DNA of 64,000 nucleotides from Verrucomicrobia bacterium IMCC26134 (GTDB taxonomy: Bacteria > Verrucomicrobiota > Verrucomicrobiia > Opitutales > Opitutaceae): the NCBI GenBank assembly GCA_000972765.1, contig CP011265.1, forward strand, positions 434,001-498,000. The letters run 5' to 3'. The notes beneath the pieces were generated by a model that had not been told where the DNA came from, did no database searches, and saw only the letters and a list, made by a program, of their open reading frames with translations. Positions 33,201 to 41,019 of this stretch are shown piece after piece. Positions within the stretch are counted from its first letter, which is position 1, and every line of letters begins with the position of its first letter. The position numbers and the translations under genes were made by a program.

Positions 33201-33879
33201 GATGATCGGGGGTGAGGGCGCGGGAGCGGAAGGCGGCGAGGGCGACGGGGTCGATGAGGGCGCGCAGAGTGTCGTCGGAGAGCGGGACGATCTTGGAGAT
33301 CTCGTGCGACGTGCGGAAGCCGTCGAAGAAGTGGATGATGGGCACGCGGGCGCGGAGGGCGGCGGCGTGGGCGACGAGGGCGCAGTCCTGGGATTCCTGG
33401 GGGTTGTTGGAGCAAAGGAGGGCGCAACCGGTGGGGCGGCAGGCCATGACATCGGACTGGTCGCCGAAGATGGAGAGCCCCTGGGCGGCGAGGGCGCGGG
33501 CGGTGACGTGGAGGGCGAGCGGGAGGAGTTCGCCGGCGATCTTGTAGAGATTGGGCAGCATCAACAGGAGACCCTGCGACGCAGTGAACGTGGTGGTGAG
33601 CGTGCCGCCGAGCAGGCCGCCATGGACGGCGCCGGCGACGCCGCCCTCGGACTGGAGTTGCACGACCCGCGGAACCTCGCCCCAAAGGTTGGGCTTGTTG
33701 ACCGACGCCCACTCGTCGCAGGACTCGGCCATCGGGGAGGACGGGGTGATGGGATAGATGGCGATAAACTCGCTCAGCCGGTAGGCGACGGAAGCGACGG
33801 CCTCGTTGGCGTCGCAGGTGATGTAGCGAATTTTGGCCGGAGAGACGGCGAGGGGAGCGACGGGGGCGGCGGTGGGCAT
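30223..33879 (-). CDS. nifJ: Pyruvate:ferredoxin (flavodoxin) oxidoreductase
   Basis: A 1218-residue single-chain PFOR, converting pyruvate and CoA to acetyl-CoA and CO2 while reducing ferredoxin. The domain order is standard. First comes the pyrimidine-binding domain (EFIAIYPITPSSPMAESCDE), then the gamma-like domain. A two-cluster ferredoxin domain (CIQCNKCVFVCP and CTGCSLCVQVCP) follows. Last is the thiamine-diphosphate domain (ACAGCGETPYIKL, ATGCSSIYGGNLPTTPY, GGDGWAYDIGYGGLD). The family length of about 1170-1220 fits. The ATG at 33879 is preferred over an in-frame TTG at 33906. It signals anaerobic or low-oxygen metabolism beside aerobic-type complex I. Confidence 0.97.
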   Translation of the reverse strand: MPTAAPVAPLAVSPAKIRYITCDANEAVASVAYRLSEFIAIYPITPSSPMAESCDEWASVNKPNLWGEVPRVVQLQSEGGVAGAVHGGLLGGTLTTTFTASQGLLLMLPNLYKIAGELLPLALHVTARALAAQGLSIFGDQSDVMACRPTGCALLCSNNPQESQDCALVAHAAALRARVPIIHFFDGFRTSHEISKIVPLSDDTLRALIDPVALAAFRSRALTPDHPRIQGTAQNPDVYFQGRETVNPYIEALPDIVEDCFAKLAKATGRKYSLVEYHGHPQAEHVVVAMGSGVEALQSAAEHLNANGGRVGVIAIRLFQPFPVSAFLRALPASVRTLGVLDRTKEPGAPGEPLYLSVLAALAQSDSPVAVPLRRVVGGRYGLGSKEFTPAMALGVFAHLNTARPRHNFTIGIYDDVSHTSLPWDNELELEAPGVRRCVFVGLGADGTVGANKNSIKIIGEQTDFFAQGYFVYDSKKSGSVTVSHLRFGPQPIHAPWLVRSAQFVACSQFSFVGRHEILGYAAPGATVLLDSPHDAATTWAKLPRAWQETLFAKKIRLYIIDANGVANAAGMGRRTNTILQTCFFALSGVLPQAEAIAHIKKAITKTYARKGDHVVKMNHAAVDAALASLIEVPVPATLAAAPAGEVATDRYAAFTEGFFRDVTARLLAGEGDLLPVSAIPPDGGWPTATTQLEKRSIALEIPQWDASLCIQCNKCVFVCPHAAIRATHQEPASLADAPASVTTVPFRSNEQPGRRYLLQVAPDDCTGCSLCVQVCPAKDKTNPRHKALDLVPAAPRFEVERANWSYFTSLPVPDRTRTDFNTVKGTQFAQPLFEFSGACAGCGETPYIKLLTQLVGDRLTIANATGCSSIYGGNLPTTPYAKDANQRGPAWANSLFEDNAEFGLGMRCAADQRHASAVHLLKTLAPKLDTELVHNLINGGQATEGDLVVQRARIAQLQGVLDTLPPSDEVSRLRGLADDLVKKSLWIIGGDGWAYDIGYGGLDHVLASGANVKVLVLDTEVYSNTGGQASKSTPMGAVAKFTSGGKPTGKKDLALMAMQYGHIYVARVAFGAKDSQTLQAFREAEAYDGPALIIAYSHCIAHGYNLSQGLEQQKLAVDTGYWPLFRFDPRRAEQGTPALHLDSPAPKLDLVKFTANETRFAMLKGIAPQRFEDLGLRAQTLLKSRYALYQHLADNGPVAPPAAAPTVTPPPPTPAQI

Positions 33880-34018
33880 GGCGAGGGAGTCCGCCAGAGA
33901 ACGCAAAATGCGCGGGGGCGGTGCCCTATACTATGCCAATTAATGCGCACACGGTCTGTGCGGGGATTGGCTTTGGGGGCGCGGTTTTTGGCCGAGACGC
34001 GTGCTCGTTGAAGCTGGG

Positions 34019-34495
34019 CTAGGGTCGGCGAAACGCGATGAGGCGTAGCTCTTTGGCGGTGATCAGATCTTTATCGCGCGCCAGCGCTTCCTTCGCGGTA
34101 ATCAAATCATCGAGAGCAATCATGCGCACTGACTTGCCGCCTATCGTGATAGTTTGGGCGCGTGATTTCAGGCGCTCAAAGTCACCGATTCCCAAAACTT
34201 CCGTTAGGATATCCACCACGCCGAGTTTGGTGCGCAGGTAGAGGTTCGCGATCTTCGTGCCTGCGGGTGGCGTGTCCAAAAAAGATAGTTTTTGCGCCGT
34301 CATGCGATGACGCGGGTCGAGGTCGCCGAGGGCGTCCCGCAGCTTTTCGACGTTTTGATCGGATAGGACCGCGCAGATCTCGAGGTCTTGCGTGACTTGG
34401 GACGATCCGTGCAGGACGGCGGCTTAGCCACTGATCACGACGAATTCGACGTCGCTGGCGGCGAGTCGATCAAGCAACTGTGCGAGCGTGTGCAC
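34019..34495 (-). pseudogene. Minimal nucleotidyltransferase broken by an in-frame stop
   Basis: Reading from a GTG at 34495 gives a 158-codon frame, HTLAQLLDRLAASDVEFVVI, then SG, a TAA at 34426-34424, then AAVLHGSSQVTQDLEI and an intact C-terminal half. The region matches small nucleotidyltransferases that carry a GGxAAxxHG...T.DLD motif (the DUF6036/AbiEii-like group). The stop falls exactly where an aromatic or similar residue normally sits in the GG-x-A loop; TAC or TAT to TAA is a one-base change. The rest of the frame is clean, so decay is recent or the sequence contains one error. Translation from the ATG at 34303 would give only the 94-residue C-terminal part. It overlaps the next small gene by 26 nt. 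Confidence 0.7.
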
Positions 34496-34658
34496 GGGTC
34501 TCCTCGCCGATTCGTTTTAGCTCCAGCATCAGGGCGAGTGCGGCGTCGTGTTGCCGGGCGCGCTCGTCAGGCGTGAGGGACAAGTTATGCTCAATGAGCT
34601 CGAAATCCACCCCGGCCTTTTGGGCTTCGGCGATGATTTGATCAGGAGTGAGCAACAT
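34470..34658 (-). CDS. Small helical protein paired with nucleotidyltransferase
   Basis: A 62-residue acidic, helical protein (MLLTPDQIIAEAQKAG, then SLTPDERARQHDAALALMLE) with no recognised family. It overlaps the start of the nucleotidyltransferase frame by 26 nt, so the two are translationally coupled. This organisation resembles two-gene toxin-antitoxin or HEPN/MNT-type modules, but the protein lacks the HEPN signature. It could be a partner or a regulator. Confidence 0.6.
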   Translation of the reverse strand: MLLTPDQIIAEAQKAGVDFELIEHNLSLTPDERARQHDAALALMLELKRIGEETRAHARTVA

Positions 34659-34726
34659 GAATCTAACGTGTGCGTGTTGCGGGTGGGCGCAATTTCATTG
34701 CGTGATCGAAGTGGGCGCGAAGGGCC

Positions 34727-35959
34727 TCAGGCGAAGAATTTGAGGACCTTGCGCAAGGCGGCGGTGAGGACGGCTATTTCCTCCTCGGTGTTGTAGAGGT
34801 AAAAGCTCGCGCGGACTGTGCTGGGGAGGCCGAGCTTTTTCATCAACGGCATGTTGCAATGGTGGCCGCCGCGCAGTGCGACGCCTTGCTGGTCGGCAAT
34901 CGTGATGACGTCGTGAGCGTGGATGTCCTTGAAGGCGAAGCTCACCATGCCGGCGCGGGGCTGGCCGGCGCGCGGGCCCAGGATGCGAATGCCGGGGAGT
35001 TCGGCGAGGGCGGCGCGGGCCAGGGCACCGAGGTGGTGGTCGTGCGCGGCGATGGCGGGGCGCCCCACGGCGTCGAGATAATCACAGGCGCCGGCGAGGC
35101 CGATGGCGCCGGCGATGTGGGGGGTGCCGGCCTCGAAGCGCTCGGGCGCGGGTTTCCAGGTGGAGTGGGAATACTCGACGGTTTCGATCATGCCGCCGCC
35201 GCCTTCGTGGGGGGGCAGGGCGTCGAGCAGGGCGCGGCGGCCATAGAGTGCGCCGATGCCGGTGGGGCCGCACATCTTGTGGCCTGAGAAGGCGAGGAAG
35301 TCGCAGCCAAGGGCCTGCACGTCGAGTGGCTCGTGGCCGATGGACTGGGCGGCGTCCACCACGCTGACGGCGCCGACGGCGCGGGCGCGGCGGCAGAGCT
35401 CGGCGGCGGGGTTGATGACACCGAGGGTGTTGGAAATGTGGGTGAAGGCGAAGAGCTTCACCTGCGGTGTGAGCAAGGTGTCGAGGGCGGCGAGATCGAG
35501 ACCGTGCTCGGCGTCGGCGCCGGTGACGGGCACGAAGCGGAGGGTGGCGCCGGTGCGGGCGGCGAGCATTTGCCAGGGGACGAGGTTGGAGTGGTGCTCC
35601 ATCTCGGTGGCGAGGATGACATCGCCGGGGCGGAGGTTGGCGGTGCCCCAGGTCTGGGCGACGAGGTTGAGGGACTCGGTGGTGCCCCGGGTGAAGACGA
35701 TCTCGGCGGGCTCGGCTGCGTTGATGAAGCGAGCGAGACGGGTGCGCGCTTGCTCGAAGCCGGCGGTGGCGCGCATGGAGAGGGCGTGCAGGCCGCGGTG
35801 GACGTTGGCGTTGTCGTGCAGGTAGTAGGCGGAGAGGGCGTCGATGACGGCGCGGGGCTTTTGGGACGTGGCGCCGTTGTCGAGATAGACGAGCGGCTTG
35901 CCGTTGACCTGTTGGTCAAGGATGGGGAAGTCGGAGCGGAGGGCGTGGCCGATGCGCAT
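34727..35959 (-). CDS. sufS: Cysteine desulfurase, SufS type
   Basis: A 410-residue PLP enzyme that takes sulfur from cysteine for Fe-S assembly. The start, IGHALRSDFPILDQQVNGKPLVYLDNGATS, and TEMEHHSNLVPWQ, VVDAAQSIGH and AFSGHKMCGPTGIG (PLP Lys in GHK) match SufS. The active-site Cys is in LRGGHHCNMPLM. The ATG at 35959 starts the conserved part; a TTG at 35977 is unsupported. It overlaps the 3' end of sufU by 44 nt. It supplies sulfur for the many Fe-S proteins nearby (complex I, PFOR, HemN, IspG). Confidence 0.95.
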   Translation of the reverse strand: MRIGHALRSDFPILDQQVNGKPLVYLDNGATSQKPRAVIDALSAYYLHDNANVHRGLHALSMRATAGFEQARTRLARFINAAEPAEIVFTRGTTESLNLVAQTWGTANLRPGDVILATEMEHHSNLVPWQMLAARTGATLRFVPVTGADAEHGLDLAALDTLLTPQVKLFAFTHISNTLGVINPAAELCRRARAVGAVSVVDAAQSIGHEPLDVQALGCDFLAFSGHKMCGPTGIGALYGRRALLDALPPHEGGGGMIETVEYSHSTWKPAPERFEAGTPHIAGAIGLAGACDYLDAVGRPAIAAHDHHLGALARAALAELPGIRILGPRAGQPRAGMVSFAFKDIHAHDVITIADQQGVALRGGHHCNMPLMKKLGLPSTVRASFYLYNTEEEIAVLTAALRKVLKFFA

Positions 35960-36479
35960 GGTGGGAAGGGAACGCAATCAGGACAAATGACGAACGCCGA
36001 ATGTCGAATGCCCAATGGATTTTTTGACGGCGGGTCCGGTCTTCAGGACGCCGGAGGGGGGCGAGGGCGTCGAGCAGGGCCTGCCAGGCCAGCAGGGCGC
36101 AGACGTGGCGGGCGGGGCGGGCGTGCACGGAGCCGAGGGCGGCGAGGTCGCCGAGGTCGGTGTTTTCGGGCGGGCGGCCGGTGGTGACGGTGTGTTCGAG
36201 TTGTCGATACAAGGCGGGCACGGCGGCGGCGGACAGGCCGGTGATGCGCGCGGTCAGCAGGGAGGCGCTGGCCTGGGAGAGGGCGCAGCCGGCGCCGGTG
36301 AAGGCGGCCTCGGCGATGCGGCCCTCGGCGTCGAGGCGGAGCTGGACGGTGCAGATGTCGCCGCAGGAAGGGTTGTCGCGCCGGGCGACGCGGTTGGCGG
36401 ACGGCAGCAGGCCCCGGTGGCGCGGGTGGCGGCGGTGATCGTCGATGACGGCGAGGAAAAGTTCTTCGGAGGAGGGCAT
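35916..36479 (-). CDS. sufU: SufU-type Fe-S scaffold/sulfur acceptor with repeat-encoded tail
   Basis: A 187-residue IscU/SufU protein that accepts sulfur from SufS. The three conserved cysteines are in NPSCGDICTVQL, GAGCALSQAS and PARHVCALLAW, and the SufU-specific insertion between the second and third is present. SufU proteins usually have about 140-150 residues and end shortly after the third Cys. Here about 40 extra residues follow RPEDRTRR. Part of this tail is encoded by a short-word repeat (35984-36018), and the frame then runs 44 nt into sufS. The tail is probably non-functional. The ATG at 36479 gives MPSSEELFLAVIDDH. Confidence 0.9.
   Translation of the reverse strand: MPSSEELFLAVIDDHRRHPRHRGLLPSANRVARRDNPSCGDICTVQLRLDAEGRIAEAAFTGAGCALSQASASLLTARITGLSAAAVPALYRQLEHTVTTGRPPENTDLGDLAALGSVHARPARHVCALLAWQALLDALAPLRRPEDRTRRQKIHWAFDIRRSSFVLIAFPSHHAHRPRPPLRLPHP
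35984..36018. repeat. AATGAC-word repeat encoding the SufU tail
   Basis: Words ACAAATGACG, GCCGAATGTCGAATG and CCCAATGG follow each other. They match 7268-7299 and 9908-9935. On the minus strand they are read in the sufU frame as IHWAFDIRRSSFV. The copy lies just upstream of the sufS start. Confidence 0.65.
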
Positions 36480-36554
36480 GCGCGCAGGGCGGATTGACGT
36501 GAAGGCTCGCGCAGAATGGGCGCAAGCGCGCCCGGTAGGCAAACTTTGCTCCCC

Positions 36555-36589
36555 CGATCTAAAGAAACCTATTAGGTTACTTTAGATCG
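36555..36589. repeat. Palindromic repeat, copy near sufU
   Basis: Seventeen-nt arms (36555-36571 and 36573-36589, one mismatch) surround a central T. The core AACCTATTAGGTTACTTT is shared with 8975-9011. It lies between hemN and sufU, upstream of the sufU start. Confidence 0.8.
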
Positions 36590-36614
36590 AACGTGTCATA
36601 GTGTGGGTGACGGG

Positions 36615-36640
36615 AAAGAGTAACCTAATAGGTTACTTTG
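36615..36640. repeat. Palindromic repeat, copy abutting hemN stop
   Basis: Nine-nt perfect arms (36619-36627 and 36629-36637) around a central A, with partly paired flanks. It starts directly after the hemN stop codon at 36643 and lies 25 nt from the previous copy, forming a pair. On the minus strand the hairpin is followed by CTTTCCC, so a terminator role for hemN is possible. Confidence 0.75.
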
Positions 36641-36642
36641 TA

Positions 36643-38106
36643 TCAGGCGGCGGCGGAGTGGCGGGAGGCGGTGCCGGCGAGGGCGGGGTCGAAGCGGGAG
36701 GCGATGACGCGGAGCAGGGGGAGTCCGGCCTCGGTGACACGGAGGGAGGCGTCATCGAGTTCTACGAACCCCTCGGAGACGAGGTCGGCATAGGAGGCGA
36801 TCTCGGTGGCGTAGGTTTCGCGGACATTGAGGCCGAGGGCGGTGTCGAGGGCGGCGAAGTCGAGACGGCGGCGGCACATGATGTCCATGATGAGACGGCG
36901 GCGGCGTTTATCCTCGTCGGTCAGGCGGTGACCGCGGTCAACGGGGAGCTGGCCGGCATCGAGGGCGGCGCGGTAGGCGGGGAGGTCTTTGATGTTCTGG
37001 TAGTAGACGTCGGGCGTCGCGGAGATGGACGAGATGCCGAGCCCGTAAAGGGAGGCGCCGCCGCGGGTGGTGTAGCCTTGAAAATTGCGGTGGAGGGTGC
37101 CGTCGGAGAGGGCGCGGGCGAGCTCATCAGCGGGGCGGGCGAAGTGATCAAGGCCGATGTCGACGAGGCCGGCGGCGGTGAGGCGTTCACGGGCGAGGCG
37201 GGCCATGTCGAGGCGTTCGTCGGCGCTGGGCAGGCCGTGCTGGTTTTCGAGGATGCGCTGGGCGGGTTTTATCCAGGGGACGTGGGCGTAGGCGAAGACG
37301 GAGAAGCGGTCGGGGTGGAGGGCGAGCACGTCTTCGAGGGTGCGGGCGAAGGTGGCGGTGGTTTGCCGGGGCAGGCCGTGGATGAGATCGACGTTGAGCG
37401 AGTAGAAACCGGCGGCGCGGAGCGCGTCCACGGCGTCGCGGTTGAGTGACTGTGGCTGGACGCGGTGAATGGCGGTCTGGACGGCGAGGTCGGTGTCCTG
37501 AATGCCGAGGGAGGCGCGGCGGGCGCCGAGGGCGCGGAGGGCGTCGACGTGGCCGGGCTTCAGATGGCGAGGGTCTATCTCGACGCTGATCTCGGCGTCG
37601 GGTGCGAAGTGGAAATGGCGGTGGAGTAATTCGGCGAGGCGGAGGAGTTGCTCGGGAGGGAAGAAGGTGGGGGTGCCGCCGCCGAGGTGGAGCTGGGTGA
37701 CGGGACGGGCGGGGTCGAGCTGGCGGTGGAGCAGGGTGAGCTCGCGGGCGAGGTCATCGAGGTAGGTCTCGGCGGCGGCGGTGCGGCGGGTGATAATGGT
37801 GTGGCAACCGCAATACCAGCAGCGCTGGGCGCAAAAAGGCAGGTGGAGGTAAAGGGAGAGCGGCGCGGGGGCGGAGCCGGGGCGGACAAGATTGTCCTCG
37901 GCGATGGCGCGGTTGAGATCGAGGTCGGCGAGCGCGGTGGTGAAACGATTGGCGGGCGGATACGAGGTGTAACGCGGGGCGGGGGAGCGGGCATGGCGCA
38001 CGAGGGCTTCGGCGGACACGGCCGGCGTCAGGGCGGACGTGGGCGCTAGAGTCAGTGGGCGAGACAAAGCAGGGGAAGAGTCAAAAGAAAGGAGCGAGGA
38101 GACCAT
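36643..38106 (-). CDS. hemN: Oxygen-independent coproporphyrinogen III oxidase
   Basis: A 487-residue radical-SAM enzyme that decarboxylates coproporphyrinogen III in heme synthesis without oxygen. The SAM cluster motif is HLPFCAQRCWYCGCHT, the HemN-type CxxxCxxCxC. TQLHLGGGTPTFF, ASLGIQDTD and YSLNVDLIHGLPRQT follow, and the C-terminal HemN domain contains FQGYTTRGGASLYGLGISSI. This distinguishes true HemN from HemW. The ATG at 38106 is chosen. It is divergent from ligA, with about 200 bp between starts, and palindromic repeats follow the stop. With PFOR it indicates anaerobic growth. Confidence 0.95.
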   Translation of the reverse strand: MVSSLLSFDSSPALSRPLTLAPTSALTPAVSAEALVRHARSPAPRYTSYPPANRFTTALADLDLNRAIAEDNLVRPGSAPAPLSLYLHLPFCAQRCWYCGCHTIITRRTAAAETYLDDLARELTLLHRQLDPARPVTQLHLGGGTPTFFPPEQLLRLAELLHRHFHFAPDAEISVEIDPRHLKPGHVDALRALGARRASLGIQDTDLAVQTAIHRVQPQSLNRDAVDALRAAGFYSLNVDLIHGLPRQTTATFARTLEDVLALHPDRFSVFAYAHVPWIKPAQRILENQHGLPSADERLDMARLARERLTAAGLVDIGLDHFARPADELARALSDGTLHRNFQGYTTRGGASLYGLGISSISATPDVYYQNIKDLPAYRAALDAGQLPVDRGHRLTDEDKRRRRLIMDIMCRRRLDFAALDTALGLNVRETYATEIASYADLVSEGFVELDDASLRVTEAGLPLLRVIASRFDPALAGTASRHSAAA

Positions 38107-38302
38107 GGCGTTGGTTGAACTATCGCAGAAAGACGGGTCACGGACTCGGCGCGGCTTGGTGGAGAGTGCGCGGAAATTGGTGTGGTTGCAGACTCGTTTA
38201 AAACCGGCGTGCCGGATAATCGCCGGTCGAAAGCGGTGAAAAGGTGAGTAAGGCGGGTGCGTATTTTATTGCATCAAGCACATGGTTTGGAAGCGTTTGA
38301 GT

Positions 38303-40582
38303 ATGAAACCGAAGAACCGTTTAAGGACGTTTTTGGCGGCGATAACATGGGCGGGCGTTTTAGCTGGAGTGACCCCGCTTGCCGGCGAGACACCGCGGGC
38401 AAAGGGTGCGCGACCGAAGGAAGGGGCGGTCGCAGCCGATGCGACCCCAGTGAGCGTGCGAGTGGCTGCGATGGAGGACGCGCAGGCGCTGGCGAGGTTG
38501 AAGGAACTCCGGCGCGAGATCGCACGGCATGACGAGTTGTATTTCCGCAAGGCGGCGCCGGTGATCAGCGATTACGAATACGATCAGTTGAAGGCGGAGC
38601 TGCGGGCGCTGGAGGCGCGGGCGTCGGATGGGCAGACCTTGGCTGGCGAAACACTGGGTGATGATCGCTCGGCGGGTTTTACCAGCCACCGGCATCTCGA
38701 ACCGATGCTGAGCTTAACCAAGGCTTATTCGGACGAGGAAGTGGCGGCCTTCGTGGCGCGGGTGGAGGCGAAGCTCGGGCGTGGAGCGGTGGCGTTTCGC
38801 GTGGAGCCGAAGTATGACGGTCTGGCGGTGAGCCTCACTTACGAGCAGGGCCGTCTGGTGCGGGCCGTGACGCGCGGCAACGGCATGGAAGGCGACGACA
38901 TCACGGCGAATGCGAGGTTGCTGGTGCGCGGCTTGGCGGAGCGACTGGGTGAGGGAGGCAGCGACGGCGGCGCAGGCGGTGAAGCTGCGTCGTGGAGCGG
39001 GCCGGAGCGGGTGGAGTTGCGCGGCGAGATTTATATGGGAACGGCGGAGTTTAAGCGGATCAACGCGGAGCGGGAGGCGGCGGGGGAGGATTTGTTCGCG
39101 CATCCGCGCACTGTGGCGGTTGGCACGATCCGGGCGCTGGAGGCAGGCGAGGTGGCGGACCGGAAGCTCGAGCTGGTTTGCTATGGCTGGGGCGCGTGGA
39201 CTCCGGCGGTGGACCGTCCGGCGACCCTCGCTGAGTTTCGCGCCAAGCTGGCGGCGTGGGGCCTGCCGGTAGTGGGTATTGAGAAAGTGGTGACGGACGC
39301 GGCCGGGTTGAGCACGGCGGTGGCGGAAGTGCGGGCGGCCGCGCCCGGGCTGGGCCTGCCGGTGGACGGGGTGGTGTTGAAGGTTGAGCGCGTCTCGCAG
39401 CAGGAGGAACTCGGGCTGGCGCCGGGCGCCCCGCGTTGGGCGCTGGCGAGGAAGTTCGAACCGGAGCGGGCGGTGACGCGATTGCAGGGCATCACGCTGC
39501 AAGTCGGACGCACCGGGGTGGTGACGCCGGTCGCGGAGCTGGCCCCGGTGGAGCTGGCGGGTTCGACCATCGCGCGGGCGACCTTGCACAACGCCGGCGA
39601 GATCGCGCGGCGCGACCTGCGGGTGGGGGATTGGGTGCTGGTGGAGAAGGCGGGGGAGATCATCCCGGCCATCGTGGGCGTCGAGATGGCGCGCCGCACC
39701 GGCGCGGAGACGCCGTATGTGTTTCCGGAGAGTTGTCCGAGTTGTGCGGAGAAGCTCACTCAGGCAGCGGGCGAGGTGGGCTATCGGTGCGCGAACCGGG
39801 CCTGCCCGGCGCAGGTGGCGCGGCGGATCGGTCATTTTGCGACGCCGGCCGCGCTCGATATCGCGGGGCTTGGCCCGGGGGTGATCGACGCCCTGGTGGC
39901 GCGCGGCCTGGCGAGGAGTCCGGCCGACCTTTATCGATTGAGGGCAGGGGAATGGGCGGCGTTACCGGGACTCGGAGCGCGCTCGGCGGCGAAGCTCATG
40001 GCGGGGCTCGCGGCGAGCCGCGAAACGGCGCAGGCGAACGGGGCTCGTTTGATCTACGCGCTGGGTTTGCCCGGGGTGGGTGAGGGGGCGGCGCGGCGGT
40101 TGACCGAGGTGGTGACGGGCCTGGGCGCGCTGGCTGCCTTGGAAGCTGAGGCCCTGCGCCGGCCGGAGAGCGAGGGTGGTGCGGGCTTGGGCGAGGCGGT
40201 GGCCCGGGAGCTGGTTGAGTATTTGCAAAGGCCGGACGTGCGTGCCGAGTTGGCGGCGCTGCGAGCGGCGGACATCGGGGGTTCTTGGACGAAAAAGCCC
40301 TCTCCCATACCTTCCGACACGGGATCGGACGTGTTGCGTGGCCATGTGGTGGTGGTGACGGGGACGTTCACGCACTGGACCCGTGCGGAGGCGACTAGAC
40401 GCCTGACCGCTGCCGGTGCCACGGTTGGGGCGGACGTGACGCGCCAAACCACTCTATTGATCGTCGGTGCCGAGCCGGGCTCTAAGCTGGTCAAGGCCCG
40501 TGAACGAGGCATTGAGGTGATCGACGAAGCCGAGTTGATCAGGCGCTTAGGAACCGGAATGAAAAGCGAAGCGACTCATTGA
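38303..40582 (+). CDS. ligA: NAD-dependent DNA ligase with signal-peptide-like leader
   Basis: A 759-residue LigA with all domains. Domain Ia shows YFRKAAPVISDYEYDQL. The adenylation site is EPKYDGLA with Lys170. The OB-fold, a four-Cys zinc finger (CPSCAEKL...CANRACPAQ), HhH repeats (ALPGLGARSAAKL) and a BRCT domain (LRGHVVVVTGTFTHWTRAEA) follow. Before domain Ia there are about 55 extra residues starting MKPKNRLRTFLAAITWAGVL, a basic n-region plus hydrophobic stretch that looks like a Sec signal peptide. An internal ATG at 38471 (Met57) would give an ordinary cytoplasmic LigA; an ATG at 38282 adds seven residues. Which start is used decides the protein's location. Confidence 0.93.
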   Translation: MKPKNRLRTFLAAITWAGVLAGVTPLAGETPRAKGARPKEGAVAADATPVSVRVAAMEDAQALARLKELRREIARHDELYFRKAAPVISDYEYDQLKAELRALEARASDGQTLAGETLGDDRSAGFTSHRHLEPMLSLTKAYSDEEVAAFVARVEAKLGRGAVAFRVEPKYDGLAVSLTYEQGRLVRAVTRGNGMEGDDITANARLLVRGLAERLGEGGSDGGAGGEAASWSGPERVELRGEIYMGTAEFKRINAEREAAGEDLFAHPRTVAVGTIRALEAGEVADRKLELVCYGWGAWTPAVDRPATLAEFRAKLAAWGLPVVGIEKVVTDAAGLSTAVAEVRAAAPGLGLPVDGVVLKVERVSQQEELGLAPGAPRWALARKFEPERAVTRLQGITLQVGRTGVVTPVAELAPVELAGSTIARATLHNAGEIARRDLRVGDWVLVEKAGEIIPAIVGVEMARRTGAETPYVFPESCPSCAEKLTQAAGEVGYRCANRACPAQVARRIGHFATPAALDIAGLGPGVIDALVARGLARSPADLYRLRAGEWAALPGLGARSAAKLMAGLAASRETAQANGARLIYALGLPGVGEGAARRLTEVVTGLGALAALEAEALRRPESEGGAGLGEAVARELVEYLQRPDVRAELAALRAADIGGSWTKKPSPIPSDTGSDVLRGHVVVVTGTFTHWTRAEATRRLTAAGATVGADVTRQTTLLIVGAEPGSKLVKARERGIEVIDEAELIRRLGTGMKSEATH

Positions 40583-40637
40583 CCCTTTTTTTAGCGGGGT
40601 GTTTTTAGTCCTTCGCCTCCTGCCAGTTACGGTTTAA

Positions 40638-40727
<90 letters not shown>

Positions 40728-41019
40728 AGGTGACGCACTTACCGGCTGCACAGGGCCTCCGGTAAACGGCGAGCGGTCAGGAAAGGCGGCGCCACCCGCT
40801 CAGGTCAACGGCGAAAATCATGAAACCATGCGATTCTGTATCGGCTCTCGTTTTGGCGTGGCTCGCCTTATGCATACCGCAGATCGCGCAATTATGAATT
40901 AAACCACTCGTCTGCCACCGAACCTCTACTATCGGGAAAAGCTTCTTGCGCGACCCCCTCCCGGTGCTACGTTCCGCCTTTTTACGACTCGAAACAACCC
41001 GACGACGCGACTTCCCATC
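40728..41019. other. Leader region of the nuo operon, no gene seen
   Basis: The 292 bp between tRNA-Ser and nuoB contain no credible gene and are too short for nuoA plus a promoter. A stretch TTGCGC followed 16 nt later by TACGTT (about 40948-40975) could be a sigma-70 promoter about 45 nt before the nuoB ATG, but the match is weak. No riboswitch was recognised. Confidence 0.4.
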
